From Clostridia bacterium (lineage in GTDB: Bacteria > Bacillota > Clostridia > Monoglobales > Firm-18), in assembly GCA_017397315.1 (NCBI GenBank), contig JAFQJA010000008.1:1-47343 (forward strand): a stretch of DNA of 47,343 nucleotides, given 5' to 3'. The notes under the pieces are model-generated. The model ran no database searches and had not been told where the DNA came from. It worked only from the letters and a program-made list of their open reading frames with translations. Both the position numbers and the translations under genes were made by a program. Each line of letters begins with the position of its first letter. Position 1 is the stretch's first letter. This document shows positions 1 through 7,944 of this stretch, piece by piece.

Positions 1-2
1 GT

Positions 3-1346
3 GGTGAAACAAACACGCACTGTTGCCCTATCTGCACAGGTATGCCCGGTGTTTTACCCGTTCTTAACAAAACTGTTGTTGACTATGCAATAAAGGCAGG
101 TCTTGCAACAAACTGCGAAATCACTAAAGTTGGTAAGCAGGACAGAAAGAACTACTTTTACCCCGATTTACCAAAAGCATACCAGACATCTCAATACGAT
201 ATGCCAATTTGCAAGAACGGTTATATCGAAATAGATGTTGACGGCGTAAAGAAAAAAATTGGTATCACAAGAATTCATATTGAAGAAGATGCAGGAAAAT
301 TACTTCACGAAGCATCAGACGGAATTACCCTTGTTGACTATAACAGATGCGGTGTTCCATTAATAGAAATCGTATCAGAGCCCGATATGAGAAGTGCAGA
401 CGATGCCAAAGCATTTTTAGAAGCACTAAAAGCCATTCTGGAATATACTGAAGTTTCTGACTGTAAAATGCAGGAGGGCTCTTTAAGATGCGACGTTAAC
501 GTTTCAGTTAGACCTGTAGGTCAAAAAGAATTCGGTACAAGAACTGAAATGAAAAACGTAAACTCATTCAGAGCCGCATACAGAGCAATCCAGTACGAAG
601 TAAAAAGACAGATTACAGAAATATCTGCGGGCAATGAAATCGTTCAGGAAACAAGGCGTTGGGATGATGAAAAAGGCATCACAACTTCAATGAGAAGTAA
701 AGAAGAAGCACACGATTACAGATACTTCCCCGAGCCTGACCTTGTATCAATCGTAATCGACGAAGACTGGGTTAACAAAATCAAAGCAGAAATGCCTGAA
801 CTTCCTGCTTCAAGAGTTGCAAGATATATTAAAGAATATAACTTGTCAGAATACGATGCAGAGCAGATTACATTAAGTAAACCATTGTCCGACTACTTCC
901 AGAAATGTGTTGACGTTGGTGCAACACCAAAGGCAGTAAGCAACTGGATTTTAAGCGACATTTCAAAAATGCTTAACGAAAAGAACTTAACACCTGACCA
1001 GATACCATTTAAAGCGGAAAATCTTGCGAAATTAATTGCTTTGATTGAAAAAGGCACAATCAGCAACACCGCAGGTAAAAAGGTCATAGAAGCGTTATTT
1101 GAACAGGATCAGGACCCTGAAGAAATAGTTAAAAAGTTAGGACTTGTTCAGATTAGTGACGAAGGAGAACTTGCAAAAATAGTTGCAGAAATTATTGATG
1201 CAAATCCGCAGTCTGTTGCAGACTACAAAGCAGGTAAAGACAAAGCGGTAGGCTTTATTGTAGGTCAGACAATGAGAGCAACAAAAGGCAAAGGAAATCC
1301 CCAGATTATTAACAAATTAATTCTTGAAGAATTAGCAAAAAGATAA
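3..1346 (+). CDS. gatB: Asp-tRNA(Asn)/Glu-tRNA(Gln) amidotransferase subunit B, 5'-truncated
   Basis: GatB belongs to the GatCAB complex, which transamidates mischarged Glu-tRNA(Gln) or Asp-tRNA(Asn) in the cytoplasm. The reading frame is already open at base 3, and the in-frame residues before the first visible Met (base 42) contain a CCPIC cysteine cluster followed by TGMPGVLPVLN. This is the characteristic GatB N-terminal region, so the true start lies outside the window. The body carries typical GatB blocks: RCGVPLIEIVSEPD, SLRCDVNVSVRP, GTRTEMKNVNSF, and EAHDYRYFPEPDL. The C-terminus is the GatB/YqeY helical tail (VGQTMRATKGKGNPQ). It ends on TAA directly before an intrinsic terminator, so it is the last gene of a plus-strand operon, presumably gatCAB. 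Product identity is certain; only the N-terminus is missing. Confidence 0.97.
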   Translation, partial: GETNTHCCPICTGMPGVLPVLNKTVVDYAIKAGLATNCEITKVGKQDRKNYFYPDLPKAYQTSQYDMPICKNGYIEIDVDGVKKKIGITRIHIEEDAGKLLHEASDGITLVDYNRCGVPLIEIVSEPDMRSADDAKAFLEALKAILEYTEVSDCKMQEGSLRCDVNVSVRPVGQKEFGTRTEMKNVNSFRAAYRAIQYEVKRQITEISAGNEIVQETRRWDDEKGITTSMRSKEEAHDYRYFPEPDLVSIVIDEDWVNKIKAEMPELPASRVARYIKEYNLSEYDAEQITLSKPLSDYFQKCVDVGATPKAVSNWILSDISKMLNEKNLTPDQIPFKAENLAKLIALIEKGTISNTAGKKVIEALFEQDQDPEEIVKKLGLVQISDEGELAKIVAEIIDANPQSVADYKAGKDKAVGFIVGQTMRATKGKGNPQIINKLILEELAKR

Positions 1347-1347
1347 T

Positions 1348-1378
1348 AAAAGAGGAGTTACAATGTAACTCCTCTTTT
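1348..1378 (+). terminator. intrinsic terminator after gatB
   Basis: A 14-bp perfect stem (AAAAGAGGAGTTAC pairing with GTAACTCCTCTTTT) with a 3-nt loop and a T-run starts 2 nt after the gatB stop codon. It marks the end of the plus-strand operon. The A-run on its other flank means it could also work from the minus strand. Confidence 0.9.
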
Positions 1379-1427
1379 TATATTATTCAGTTAACATAAT
1401 ATATGATTTTATATGAATATACACGAG

Positions 1428-1488
1428 TTATCAACAATTCTAACGTGCATTTTATGGGTTATCAACAGATTTATTAACTTTATCAACA
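1428..1488 (+). repeat. three TTATCAACA direct repeats, helically phased
   Basis: TTATCAACA occurs at 1428-1436, 1459-1467 and 1480-1488, all in the same orientation. The start-to-start spacings are 31 and 21 bp, close to three and two helical turns. The sequence differs from the DnaA box TTATCCACA at one position. It lies in the 194-bp gap between the convergent gatB and copA genes, so it is not an upstream operator of either. The repeats and spacing are seen directly; a DnaA-binding role is only inferred. Confidence 0.55.
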
Positions 1489-1495
1489 GGTAAAA

Positions 1496-1534
1496 TATAC
1501 ATTATTTGATAAAATTTATGTAAACTAATGTATA
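1496..1534 (-). terminator. possible weak terminator of copA
   Basis: An AT-only inverted repeat TATACATTA / TAATGTATA (1496-1504 and 1526-1534) lies just after the copA stop codon when read on the minus strand. It has a 21-nt loop and only a short T-run, so its strength is doubtful. Confidence 0.3.
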
Positions 1535-1540
1535 AAAAGT

Positions 1541-3688
1541 TTACTTCATTCTGTTAAGTCGAAGAGCGTTTGTAACTACGCAAACTGACGAAAGACTCAT
1601 TGCCCCTGCGGCAATCATAGGGCTTAAAAGCGGACCTCCGAAAAGGTACAAAATACCTGCCGCAATGGGAATTCCAAGACAGTTATAACAAAATGCCCAG
1701 AACAGATTTTGTTTAATATTAACCATAACTTTGCGGCTGATTTTTATTGCCTCTGCCACATCGCTGATACTGTTTTTAACAAGTACAACGTCTGCACTTT
1801 CAATTGCAACGTCTGTACCGCTTCCTATGGCAATTCCCACATTCGCCTGTGTAAGCGCGGGAGCGTCGTTAATTCCGTCACCTACCATAATAACTGTCTG
1901 CCCCATATCCATATACTTTTTAACATACTTTGCTTTATCCTGAGGCAAAACACCTGCATAGACTGAGTCGATTTTTAATTTATCAGCAACTGCAGATGCA
2001 GTTACCATATTGTCACCTGTAATCATTACAGTTTTAAGTCCCATATTTTTTAACTTTGCAATTACTTCAATGCTGTCCTCTTTAATATCATCTGCAATCG
2101 CAAAAATACCTTTTAATTCTTCATTTACTGAAACATACACTAATGTTTTTCCCTGTTTTGCCAAATCATTGTTTTCGGTTGCATTTGTAAATGTGCTGTT
2201 TCCTATTGTTACTTTGTCACCATTTACAACACCGGAAATACCAAGACCTGACGAAACTGTAACATCTGTTGCATCTTCATACTTTATGTTTTTTTCGTCA
2301 GCAAATTTTACAATGGCTTTAGCAAGAGGATGAGTTGAAAACTTTTCGACAGAAGCAGTAAGTTTAATTAACTCCTCTTCTTCTATGTCTTTAGAAATCA
2401 CATCAGTAACAACTGGCTCACCTTTTGTTAATGTGCCTGTTTTATCAAGTACAATGGTAGTTGCCTTGTTTGCCGTTTCAAGGCTTTCTGCATTTTTAAA
2501 CAAAATTCCCATTTTAGCGGCTCTGCCTGTGCCCACCATAATTGCAGTAGGTGTTGCAAGTCCTAATGCACAGGGACAGGCAATTACAAGTACAGATATA
2601 AATATTTTAAAAGAAAAATATAAATCACCTGTGCTTAAAAGCCATACACAAAATGATATTAAAGCAATAGCAATAACTGTGGGCACAAATACAAGGGAAA
2701 CTTTGTCCGCAAGTCGTGCAATAGGTGCTTTAGACCCCTGCGCATCTTCAACAAGTTTTATAATCTGGGAAAGTACAGTATCTTTTCCCACTTTTGTTGC
2801 TTTCATTTTAAGGTATCCGTTTACAACAATAGTTCCGCCTGTGACATTATCGCCCGACATTTTTTCAATGGGCATACTTTCCCCTGTAAGCATACTTTCG
2901 TCAACAGATGGCTCTCCCTCCACTATTTCACCGTCAACAGGGATACTGTCCCCTGTTTTAACAAGTAAAATATCCCCTGACTTAATTAGTGAAACATCAA
3001 CTTCTTTTACTTCGTCGCCTATACAAAGCACGGCGGTTTTAGGAGCAAGTTTCATAAGGGATTTTATCGCCTCACCCGTTTTACCTTTGGCACGTTCTTC
3101 AAGCATATTACCTAAAAGCACCAAAGTTATAATAACGGCACTGCTTTCAAAATAAAAATGATGAGCGCCAAGTACCAGTTCAATTACGCTGTATATAAAC
3201 GCAACAGAAGTACTGACAGCAATTAAAGTATCCATATTAGGACGAAAATTTATAAGATTTCTAAAACCGTTTTTATAAAAATCAAAACCGGTTATAATAA
3301 CAGGAATACACAGCAACAACTGAATAAGACCGTAAATAGTATGGTTTTCCGACACAAGGCCGCTGCCAGGTCCAAGCATTGGAAGCATAGAAAACACAAG
3401 CAGCGGGAAAGAAAATAATGCCGAAAAGATAAACTTCTTTTTTAACGTGTTAAATCTGTTTTTTTTTACGTCCTGTTCTTCTTTTTCAACAAAGAATCCA
3501 AGACTGTTTACGATTTTTTCAACGTCGTTTAAACTTACGGCGTTTTCGTCGTAAGTAAAAGTTGCCTTACCGGTAGCAATAGATACTACTGCATCAGTTA
3601 TACCTTCTGTACCATTTAGTTTCATTTCCAGAAGAGCGCTACATGATGCACAATGCATACCGCCGATTTTTAATGTTTCCTTTTTCAT
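1541..3688 (-). CDS. copA: Cu(+)-exporting P1B-type ATPase
   Basis: This is a heavy-metal P-type ATPase that pumps Cu(I) out of the cytoplasm. The protein is 715 aa, with one N-terminal heavy-metal-associated domain (GMHCASC, residues 10-16) rather than the two found in many CopA proteins. Further motifs are the actuator TGES, the transmembrane CPC metal site near residue 370 ([11 protein letters not shown]), the phosphorylation site DKTGT (Asp about 415), the HP motif in STHPLAKAI and GDGINDAP. The CPC and the HP motif place it in the Cu/Ag subgroup. The start follows AAGGAGG at good spacing. It lies 12 bp downstream of htpG and probably ends that transcript. No copZ or csoR is adjacent in the window. 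Confidence 0.95.
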   Translation of the reverse strand: MKKETLKIGGMHCASCSALLEMKLNGTEGITDAVVSIATGKATFTYDENAVSLNDVEKIVNSLGFFVEKEEQDVKKNRFNTLKKKFIFSALFSFPLLVFSMLPMLGPGSGLVSENHTIYGLIQLLLCIPVIITGFDFYKNGFRNLINFRPNMDTLIAVSTSVAFIYSVIELVLGAHHFYFESSAVIITLVLLGNMLEERAKGKTGEAIKSLMKLAPKTAVLCIGDEVKEVDVSLIKSGDILLVKTGDSIPVDGEIVEGEPSVDESMLTGESMPIEKMSGDNVTGGTIVVNGYLKMKATKVGKDTVLSQIIKLVEDAQGSKAPIARLADKVSLVFVPTVIAIALISFCVWLLSTGDLYFSFKIFISVLVIACPCALGLATPTAIMVGTGRAAKMGILFKNAESLETANKATTIVLDKTGTLTKGEPVVTDVISKDIEEEELIKLTASVEKFSTHPLAKAIVKFADEKNIKYEDATDVTVSSGLGISGVVNGDKVTIGNSTFTNATENNDLAKQGKTLVYVSVNEELKGIFAIADDIKEDSIEVIAKLKNMGLKTVMITGDNMVTASAVADKLKIDSVYAGVLPQDKAKYVKKYMDMGQTVIMVGDGINDAPALTQANVGIAIGSGTDVAIESADVVLVKNSISDVAEAIKISRKVMVNIKQNLFWAFCYNCLGIPIAAGILYLFGGPLLSPMIAAGAMSLSSVCVVTNALRLNRMK

Positions 3689-3700
3689 ACTTCCACCTCC

Positions 3701-5446
3701 TTATTTGTCTGCCAACATTTCTAAAATTTTTGTACTTCTCTCTATAAATTTAGCCAACTGGTCAACCTCTAAAGGTGCATGGCAAATTCTGGCAATATCG
3801 TAAATCTGTTTGCAGATGTCCTTTTTGATTTCCTCGTCTTTTATTGTTTTAACCTTTTCCGTTAACGGACTGTCGGTATTAACAATTAAAGTATAAGTTT
3901 TCGGTGCAGTATATCCTCCGCCGAACATTCTTGTAATATCCGCCATACGTCTTGTCTGTTCGTCTTCAGACAAAATAGCAGGAACGTTGGTTTTTAGTGA
4001 TGCAGTAGTAACTTTAAGGCTTTCATCACCTAAAATATCTGAGAACAGTTTTGAAATTTCTTCGTCACCCTCATTATTTTCGGGAGTGGAGTCAATTCTT
4101 GTAAACTTGTACCCCTCTTTCATTTCAAGAAAACTTATGAAATGAGTGTCTATAATGTGGGGCAGAATAATGGCATTTTTGTCTGCCTCTTTTAAAATCT
4201 TAATGTACTGCACCTGCATTTTCGGGTCAGACACATAGGTAATTTCTTTGTTGTTTTCCTCTGCATATTTTGTGATTTCAACAAAATTACCGTCTAAATC
4301 TTTTGCCTGAAGACATGGCTTTAATTTGTCATAAAACTTTTCGTCACGCAAACATCCGTACTCGATAAACGGTGCTATATCGTCGTAATAAGTGTCATAC
4401 TGTTCCTTTTCCGTGTTGTGAAGTGACACAAGTTTGTCCGCAACTTTCTTGGTAATGTGAACTGAAATTTTATTTACCTGACCGTCGTTTTGCAAGAAAC
4501 TTCTTGAAACGTTAAGAGGTAAATCGGGGCAGTCAATAACGCCTTTTAAAAGCATTAAGTATTCGGGAATTACCTCTTTAATGTTATCTGCAACAAACAC
4601 CTGATTGTTAAATAATTTAATTTGTCCTTCCGCCGACTCAAACTCGTGTGTAAGTTTGGGGAAATATAAAATTCCTTTCAAAGAAAACGGATACTCAACA
4701 TTTAAATGTATCCAGAAAAGAGGGTCGTTTATATCCGAAAAAATCCTGTGATACAATTCCTTATACTGTTCTTCACTGCAATCTGCGGGATTTCTTGCCC
4801 AAAGAGGACAAGTATCATTTACAGGGTTTTCTTCATTATCCTGAAAAATTGGATATGGCAAAAAACCGCAGTATTTAAGAAGAATACTTTTTAATCTGTA
4901 CGGTTCTAAAAATTCCGATTCGTTTTCAGAAATATGTAGGACAATAGTTGTTCCTCTTTCTTTTCTTTCACCATCGCCCATTTCATACTCCGTGCCACCG
5001 TCGCACACCCATTTTACCGCATTTCCGCCTTTATAAGAAAGTGTATCAATTTCAACCACATCAGCAACCATAAATGCCGAGTAAAAGCCCAGACCAAAAT
5101 GACCGATAATTTGGCTTTCCTCCTCGTTGCTTTTGTACTTCTCCAAAAATTCTTCCGCACCCGAAAACGCCACTTGGGTAATATATTTTTCGACTTCTTC
5201 CGCAGTCATTCCTATTCCGTTGTCAGATATGGTAACAGTTTTTGCCTCCTTGTCGCAAACAACACAAAGTTTAGGCTGGTCGTTCATCTCTGCCTCACCT
5301 AATGATGACAGTTTTTTCATTTTTGTAATTGCATCGCATCCGTTTACTACAAGTTCTCTTAAAAATATATCCTTATCTGAATAAAGCCACTTTTTAATTA
5401 CAGGAAAAATATTTTGTGTGTGGACCTTAATATTTCCTTTTTTCAT
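3701..5446 (-). CDS. htpG: molecular chaperone HtpG (Hsp90 family)
   Basis: This is a cytoplasmic ATP-dependent Hsp90 chaperone of 581 aa, somewhat shorter than E. coli HtpG (about 624 aa), as I expect for clostridial forms. The GHKL ATP-binding motifs are present: ELVVNGCDA with Asn35 and Asp38, DNGIGM at 75-80, and GHFGLGFYS at 115-123. The middle domain includes LNVSRSFLQND, the catalytic-loop Arg region. The usual SNASDA motif reads VNGCDA here, keeping the ligand Asn and Asp. The start is 5 bp after the M18 peptidase stop, with AAAGGA as ribosome-binding site. Conserved position in a peptidase-htpG-copA run suggests co-transcription. Confidence 0.94.
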   Translation of the reverse strand: MKKGNIKVHTQNIFPVIKKWLYSDKDIFLRELVVNGCDAITKMKKLSSLGEAEMNDQPKLCVVCDKEAKTVTISDNGIGMTAEEVEKYITQVAFSGAEEFLEKYKSNEEESQIIGHFGLGFYSAFMVADVVEIDTLSYKGGNAVKWVCDGGTEYEMGDGERKERGTTIVLHISENESEFLEPYRLKSILLKYCGFLPYPIFQDNEENPVNDTCPLWARNPADCSEEQYKELYHRIFSDINDPLFWIHLNVEYPFSLKGILYFPKLTHEFESAEGQIKLFNNQVFVADNIKEVIPEYLMLLKGVIDCPDLPLNVSRSFLQNDGQVNKISVHITKKVADKLVSLHNTEKEQYDTYYDDIAPFIEYGCLRDEKFYDKLKPCLQAKDLDGNFVEITKYAEENNKEITYVSDPKMQVQYIKILKEADKNAIILPHIIDTHFISFLEMKEGYKFTRIDSTPENNEGDEEISKLFSDILGDESLKVTTASLKTNVPAILSEDEQTRRMADITRMFGGGYTAPKTYTLIVNTDSPLTEKVKTIKDEEIKKDICKQIYDIARICHAPLEVDQLAKFIERSTKILEMLADK

Positions 5447-5451
5447 TTGTA

Positions 5452-6834
5452 TCAGTTCCTTTCGCAGTTGTAAAATGCCTTGTATGCTTTGTATGTCATG
5501 TAAACATCAAGTTTTGAAGTAATTTCAAAGGGTGAATGCATTGATAATACGGGCACACCGCAGTCAATAGTTTCAACATTCAAGTTGGCAACATACTGCG
5601 CAACTGTACCGCCTCCTCCTGCATCTACTTTTCCAAGTTCACCGATTTGCCAATTAACATCCGCATTATTAAATAAGTTTCTCACAAATCCCACAAGTTC
5701 GGCACTTGCATCGTTTGAACCGCCTTTACCTCTTGACCCCGTGTATTTTGTAATCAAAACGCCATAGTTTAAAAGAGGAGAATTGTTAATTTCATAAACC
5801 TCTTTGTAATTAGGGTCAACCGCTGCACCTACATCTGCAGACAGACATACCGAATTAGCAAGGGCTTTTCTTATTAATAAATCGTTGTATTCGCAAGTCA
5901 TACTAATCATAATCGCCAAAGTATCCTGGAAGAATGACGAACGCATACCTGTATTTCCCATACTGCCTATTTCTTCCTTGTCAACTAAAAGGCACACTGC
6001 CGTCTTTTGCGGTTTTTCCGTTTCCAAAATACCTTTTAAGGCGGTATATGAGCAAACTCTGTCATCCTGTCCGTATGCACCAATTAGGCTTCTGTCAAAG
6101 CCGACATCACGGGCTTTGACTGCAGGAACCACTTCGATTTCACCGCTTATAAAATCTTCTTCAACAATTCCGTATTTATCATAGATAATATCCAAAACAG
6201 CAGTTTTTACTTTGTCTTTTTCCTTATCACCGCAGATACTGCCTATTAATACATTTAAGTTTTCTCCGTCAATTAGTTCTCTGCCTGTTTTCTTCATCTG
6301 GTTATCTGCAAGATGGGGAAGTAAATCAGTTACGCAAAATACTGGGTCTTTTTCATCTGCACCTATTGAAATGATTATCTTTTCGCCTTTGCTGTTAATA
6401 AGTACTCCGTGAATTTCAAGAGGAACCGCTGTCCACTGATACTTTTTAATTCCGCCGTAATAGTGTGTTTTAAAAAGTGCAAGTTCGGTATCTTCATATA
6501 ACGGATTTTGTTTTAAATCAAGTCTTGGTGCATCCATGTGAGCAGCAACAAGGTTAATTCCGTTTGCAATAGGCTCTTTACCAACCACTGCAAGCATTAC
6601 TCCTTTGCCCTTGTTTTCGACATACACTTTGTCGCCCGGGCTTAATGTAGCAAACTCATCTATGCTTTTAAAACCGTTGTGGCGTGCTATTTTTATTGTA
6701 TTTTCGCAACAAAGTCTCTCCGTTTTGCCATTGTCAAGGTATTCTTTGTAGCCCTCGCAAAAGTCCATTATCTGTTTTTTAGTTTCGGCTTTTATATTTT
6801 CCCAGCCGTTTTTTCTTACATACATTTTATTCAT
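5452..6834 (-). CDS. M18-family zinc aminopeptidase
   Basis: This is a cytosolic dinuclear-zinc aminopeptidase of the M18 family (ApeB/aspartyl aminopeptidase type), 460 aa as usual for the family. Metal and catalytic motifs are visible in order: HMDAPR near residues 99-104, the bridging-Asp segment QDDRVCSY, DKEEIGS with the catalytic and metal-binding glutamates, a later Asp segment around LSADVGAA, and the C-terminal MHSPFEI histidine. The start ATG is preceded by GGAGG at 8 nt. It overlaps the 3' end of the lytic transglycosylase gene by 8 nt, implying translational coupling. Peptide substrate preference cannot be read from sequence. Confidence 0.92.
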   Translation of the reverse strand: MNKMYVRKNGWENIKAETKKQIMDFCEGYKEYLDNGKTERLCCENTIKIARHNGFKSIDEFATLSPGDKVYVENKGKGVMLAVVGKEPIANGINLVAAHMDAPRLDLKQNPLYEDTELALFKTHYYGGIKKYQWTAVPLEIHGVLINSKGEKIIISIGADEKDPVFCVTDLLPHLADNQMKKTGRELIDGENLNVLIGSICGDKEKDKVKTAVLDIIYDKYGIVEEDFISGEIEVVPAVKARDVGFDRSLIGAYGQDDRVCSYTALKGILETEKPQKTAVCLLVDKEEIGSMGNTGMRSSFFQDTLAIMISMTCEYNDLLIRKALANSVCLSADVGAAVDPNYKEVYEINNSPLLNYGVLITKYTGSRGKGGSNDASAELVGFVRNLFNNADVNWQIGELGKVDAGGGGTVAQYVANLNVETIDCGVPVLSMHSPFEITSKLDVYMTYKAYKAFYNCERN

Positions 6835-7378
6835 TTGTCTTACCTCCGTATATTAAATTATACATTTTATAATTAAATTTAATTTTATTTATGTATGCTG
6901 TAGTTTCTCCAAATGGTGTTGTGTCGATTGTTTTTCCGTCTTTGGAATAAGTTTCATCCTTGAGCCATTTATCAACATTTCCCATACCTGCGTTGTAAGC
7001 GGCCACCGCACAGGAAAGTTCGTTGTCATATCGCTTTAAAAGGTAACCAAGATAAAATGTACCTATTTTTATATTAGTGTCGGTATCAAATAACATATCC
7101 GTATCAAATTCTGAAATTCCGATTTTCTCAGCACACCATTTTGCCGTATCTCCTGTTATCTGCATAAGTCCTTTTGCGGATTTTTTTGACACAGCATCAT
7201 CTTTAAAACCGCTTTCTGTTTTTATGATTGACATAACAAGCAATGGGTCCAACTGCTGTTCTGTGGCATATTTTGAAACTGTGTCATAATGCTTCATAGG
7301 AAACAATAAGTTTAAATTATTGTACCCTACAACAACAAATATTACAACAACAAGTAGTACGAAGTTTCGTATTTTCAT
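6827..7378 (-). CDS. membrane-anchored soluble-lytic-transglycosylase-like protein
   Basis: A short (183 aa) Slt/GH23-type peptidoglycan lytic transglycosylase. An N-terminal hydrophobic segment (VLLVVVIFVVVGY) serves as signal anchor and puts the enzyme outside the membrane. The catalytic Glu lies in IIKTESGF, followed by the family blocks KSAKGLMQIT and VAAYNAGMGNVDKW. I chose the ATG at 7378 over the upstream in-frame GTG at 7393 because it forms an ATGA overlap with the coaE stop. The coaE-slt-aminopeptidase chain has overlaps at both ends. The family is known for wall remodelling; the actual role here (division, sporulation, turnover) is open. Confidence 0.9.
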   Translation of the reverse strand: MKIRNFVLLVVVIFVVVGYNNLNLLFPMKHYDTVSKYATEQQLDPLLVMSIIKTESGFKDDAVSKKSAKGLMQITGDTAKWCAEKIGISEFDTDMLFDTDTNIKIGTFYLGYLLKRYDNELSCAVAAYNAGMGNVDKWLKDETYSKDGKTIDTTPFGETTAYINKIKFNYKMYNLIYGGKTNE

Positions 7379-7944
7379 AATGTTTCCAAGCACTCCCTTG
7401 CTTTGTTTTTAAATTCTTCTTCAGTGCCGTTATTTTCTATTACAATATGTGCCAAATTCTTGTACTGTTCATTTGACAGTTGTGAGTTAATTCTGTCAAG
7501 TGCAGTCTTTTTGTCCAAATTATCTCGTGTCATTATTCTCTTTAGTCTTATCTCTTTATCTGCAACGACCGCCACAATTTTTGTGCATTTATTAAAAACG
7601 GGCGTCTGGTGCAAAACTGCAGCGTCAATTACGCACTTGTCTGTAATTCTGTTTTCAATTTCAGTTTCTATATATTTATGCATTATTGAATTTAATGTTT
7701 TAAGTTTTTCGGCATCTGCAAAAACAATACCTCCCAAAACCTTTCGGGAAATAGTTCCGTTATTATCTGAAATCACTTCACCAAAAGCCTTAACAAGTTC
7801 GTCTTTTGCGAGAGTTTGCAATACTTCGTGAGAAATCCTGTCCCCGTCAATTACAGTATAACCCATATCTTCTGCAACTGTGCAGAAAAGGCTTTTACCT
7901 GTACCGCTTCCGCCGATTATTCCGATTATTCTATTTCGCATCAT
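7375..7944 (-). CDS. coaE: dephospho-CoA kinase
   Basis: CoaE phosphorylates dephospho-CoA in the last step of coenzyme A synthesis. The P-loop is GIIGGSGTGKS close to the N-terminus, and the substrate-binding and lid segments are present (VIDGDRISHEVL, GGIVFADAEKLKTLNSIMH, RIMTRDNL). The ORF stays open to an ATG at 7962, but the family normally begins only a few residues before the P-loop. The ATG pair at 7944/7941 inside the end of polA is therefore more likely. None has a strong ribosome-binding site, so translation probably depends on coupling to polA. The polA-coaE order is a common Firmicutes arrangement. Confidence 0.92.
   Translation of the reverse strand: MMRNRIIGIIGGSGTGKSLFCTVAEDMGYTVIDGDRISHEVLQTLAKDELVKAFGEVISDNNGTISRKVLGGIVFADAEKLKTLNSIMHKYIETEIENRITDKCVIDAAVLHQTPVFNKCTKIVAVVADKEIRLKRIMTRDNLDKKTALDRINSQLSNEQYKNLAHIVIENNGTEEEFKNKARECLETL

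Noticed and set aside
1428-1488. chromosomal replication origin
   Set aside because: dnaA, dnaN and a long AT-rich unwinding region are absent, and the 9-mers are one mismatch from DnaA boxes.
2385-3155. 256-codon plus-strand frame inside copA
   Set aside because: It is antisense to the conserved ATPase core, has no ribosome-binding site and its composition (Ser/Thr/Pro-rich) is that of a mirror frame.
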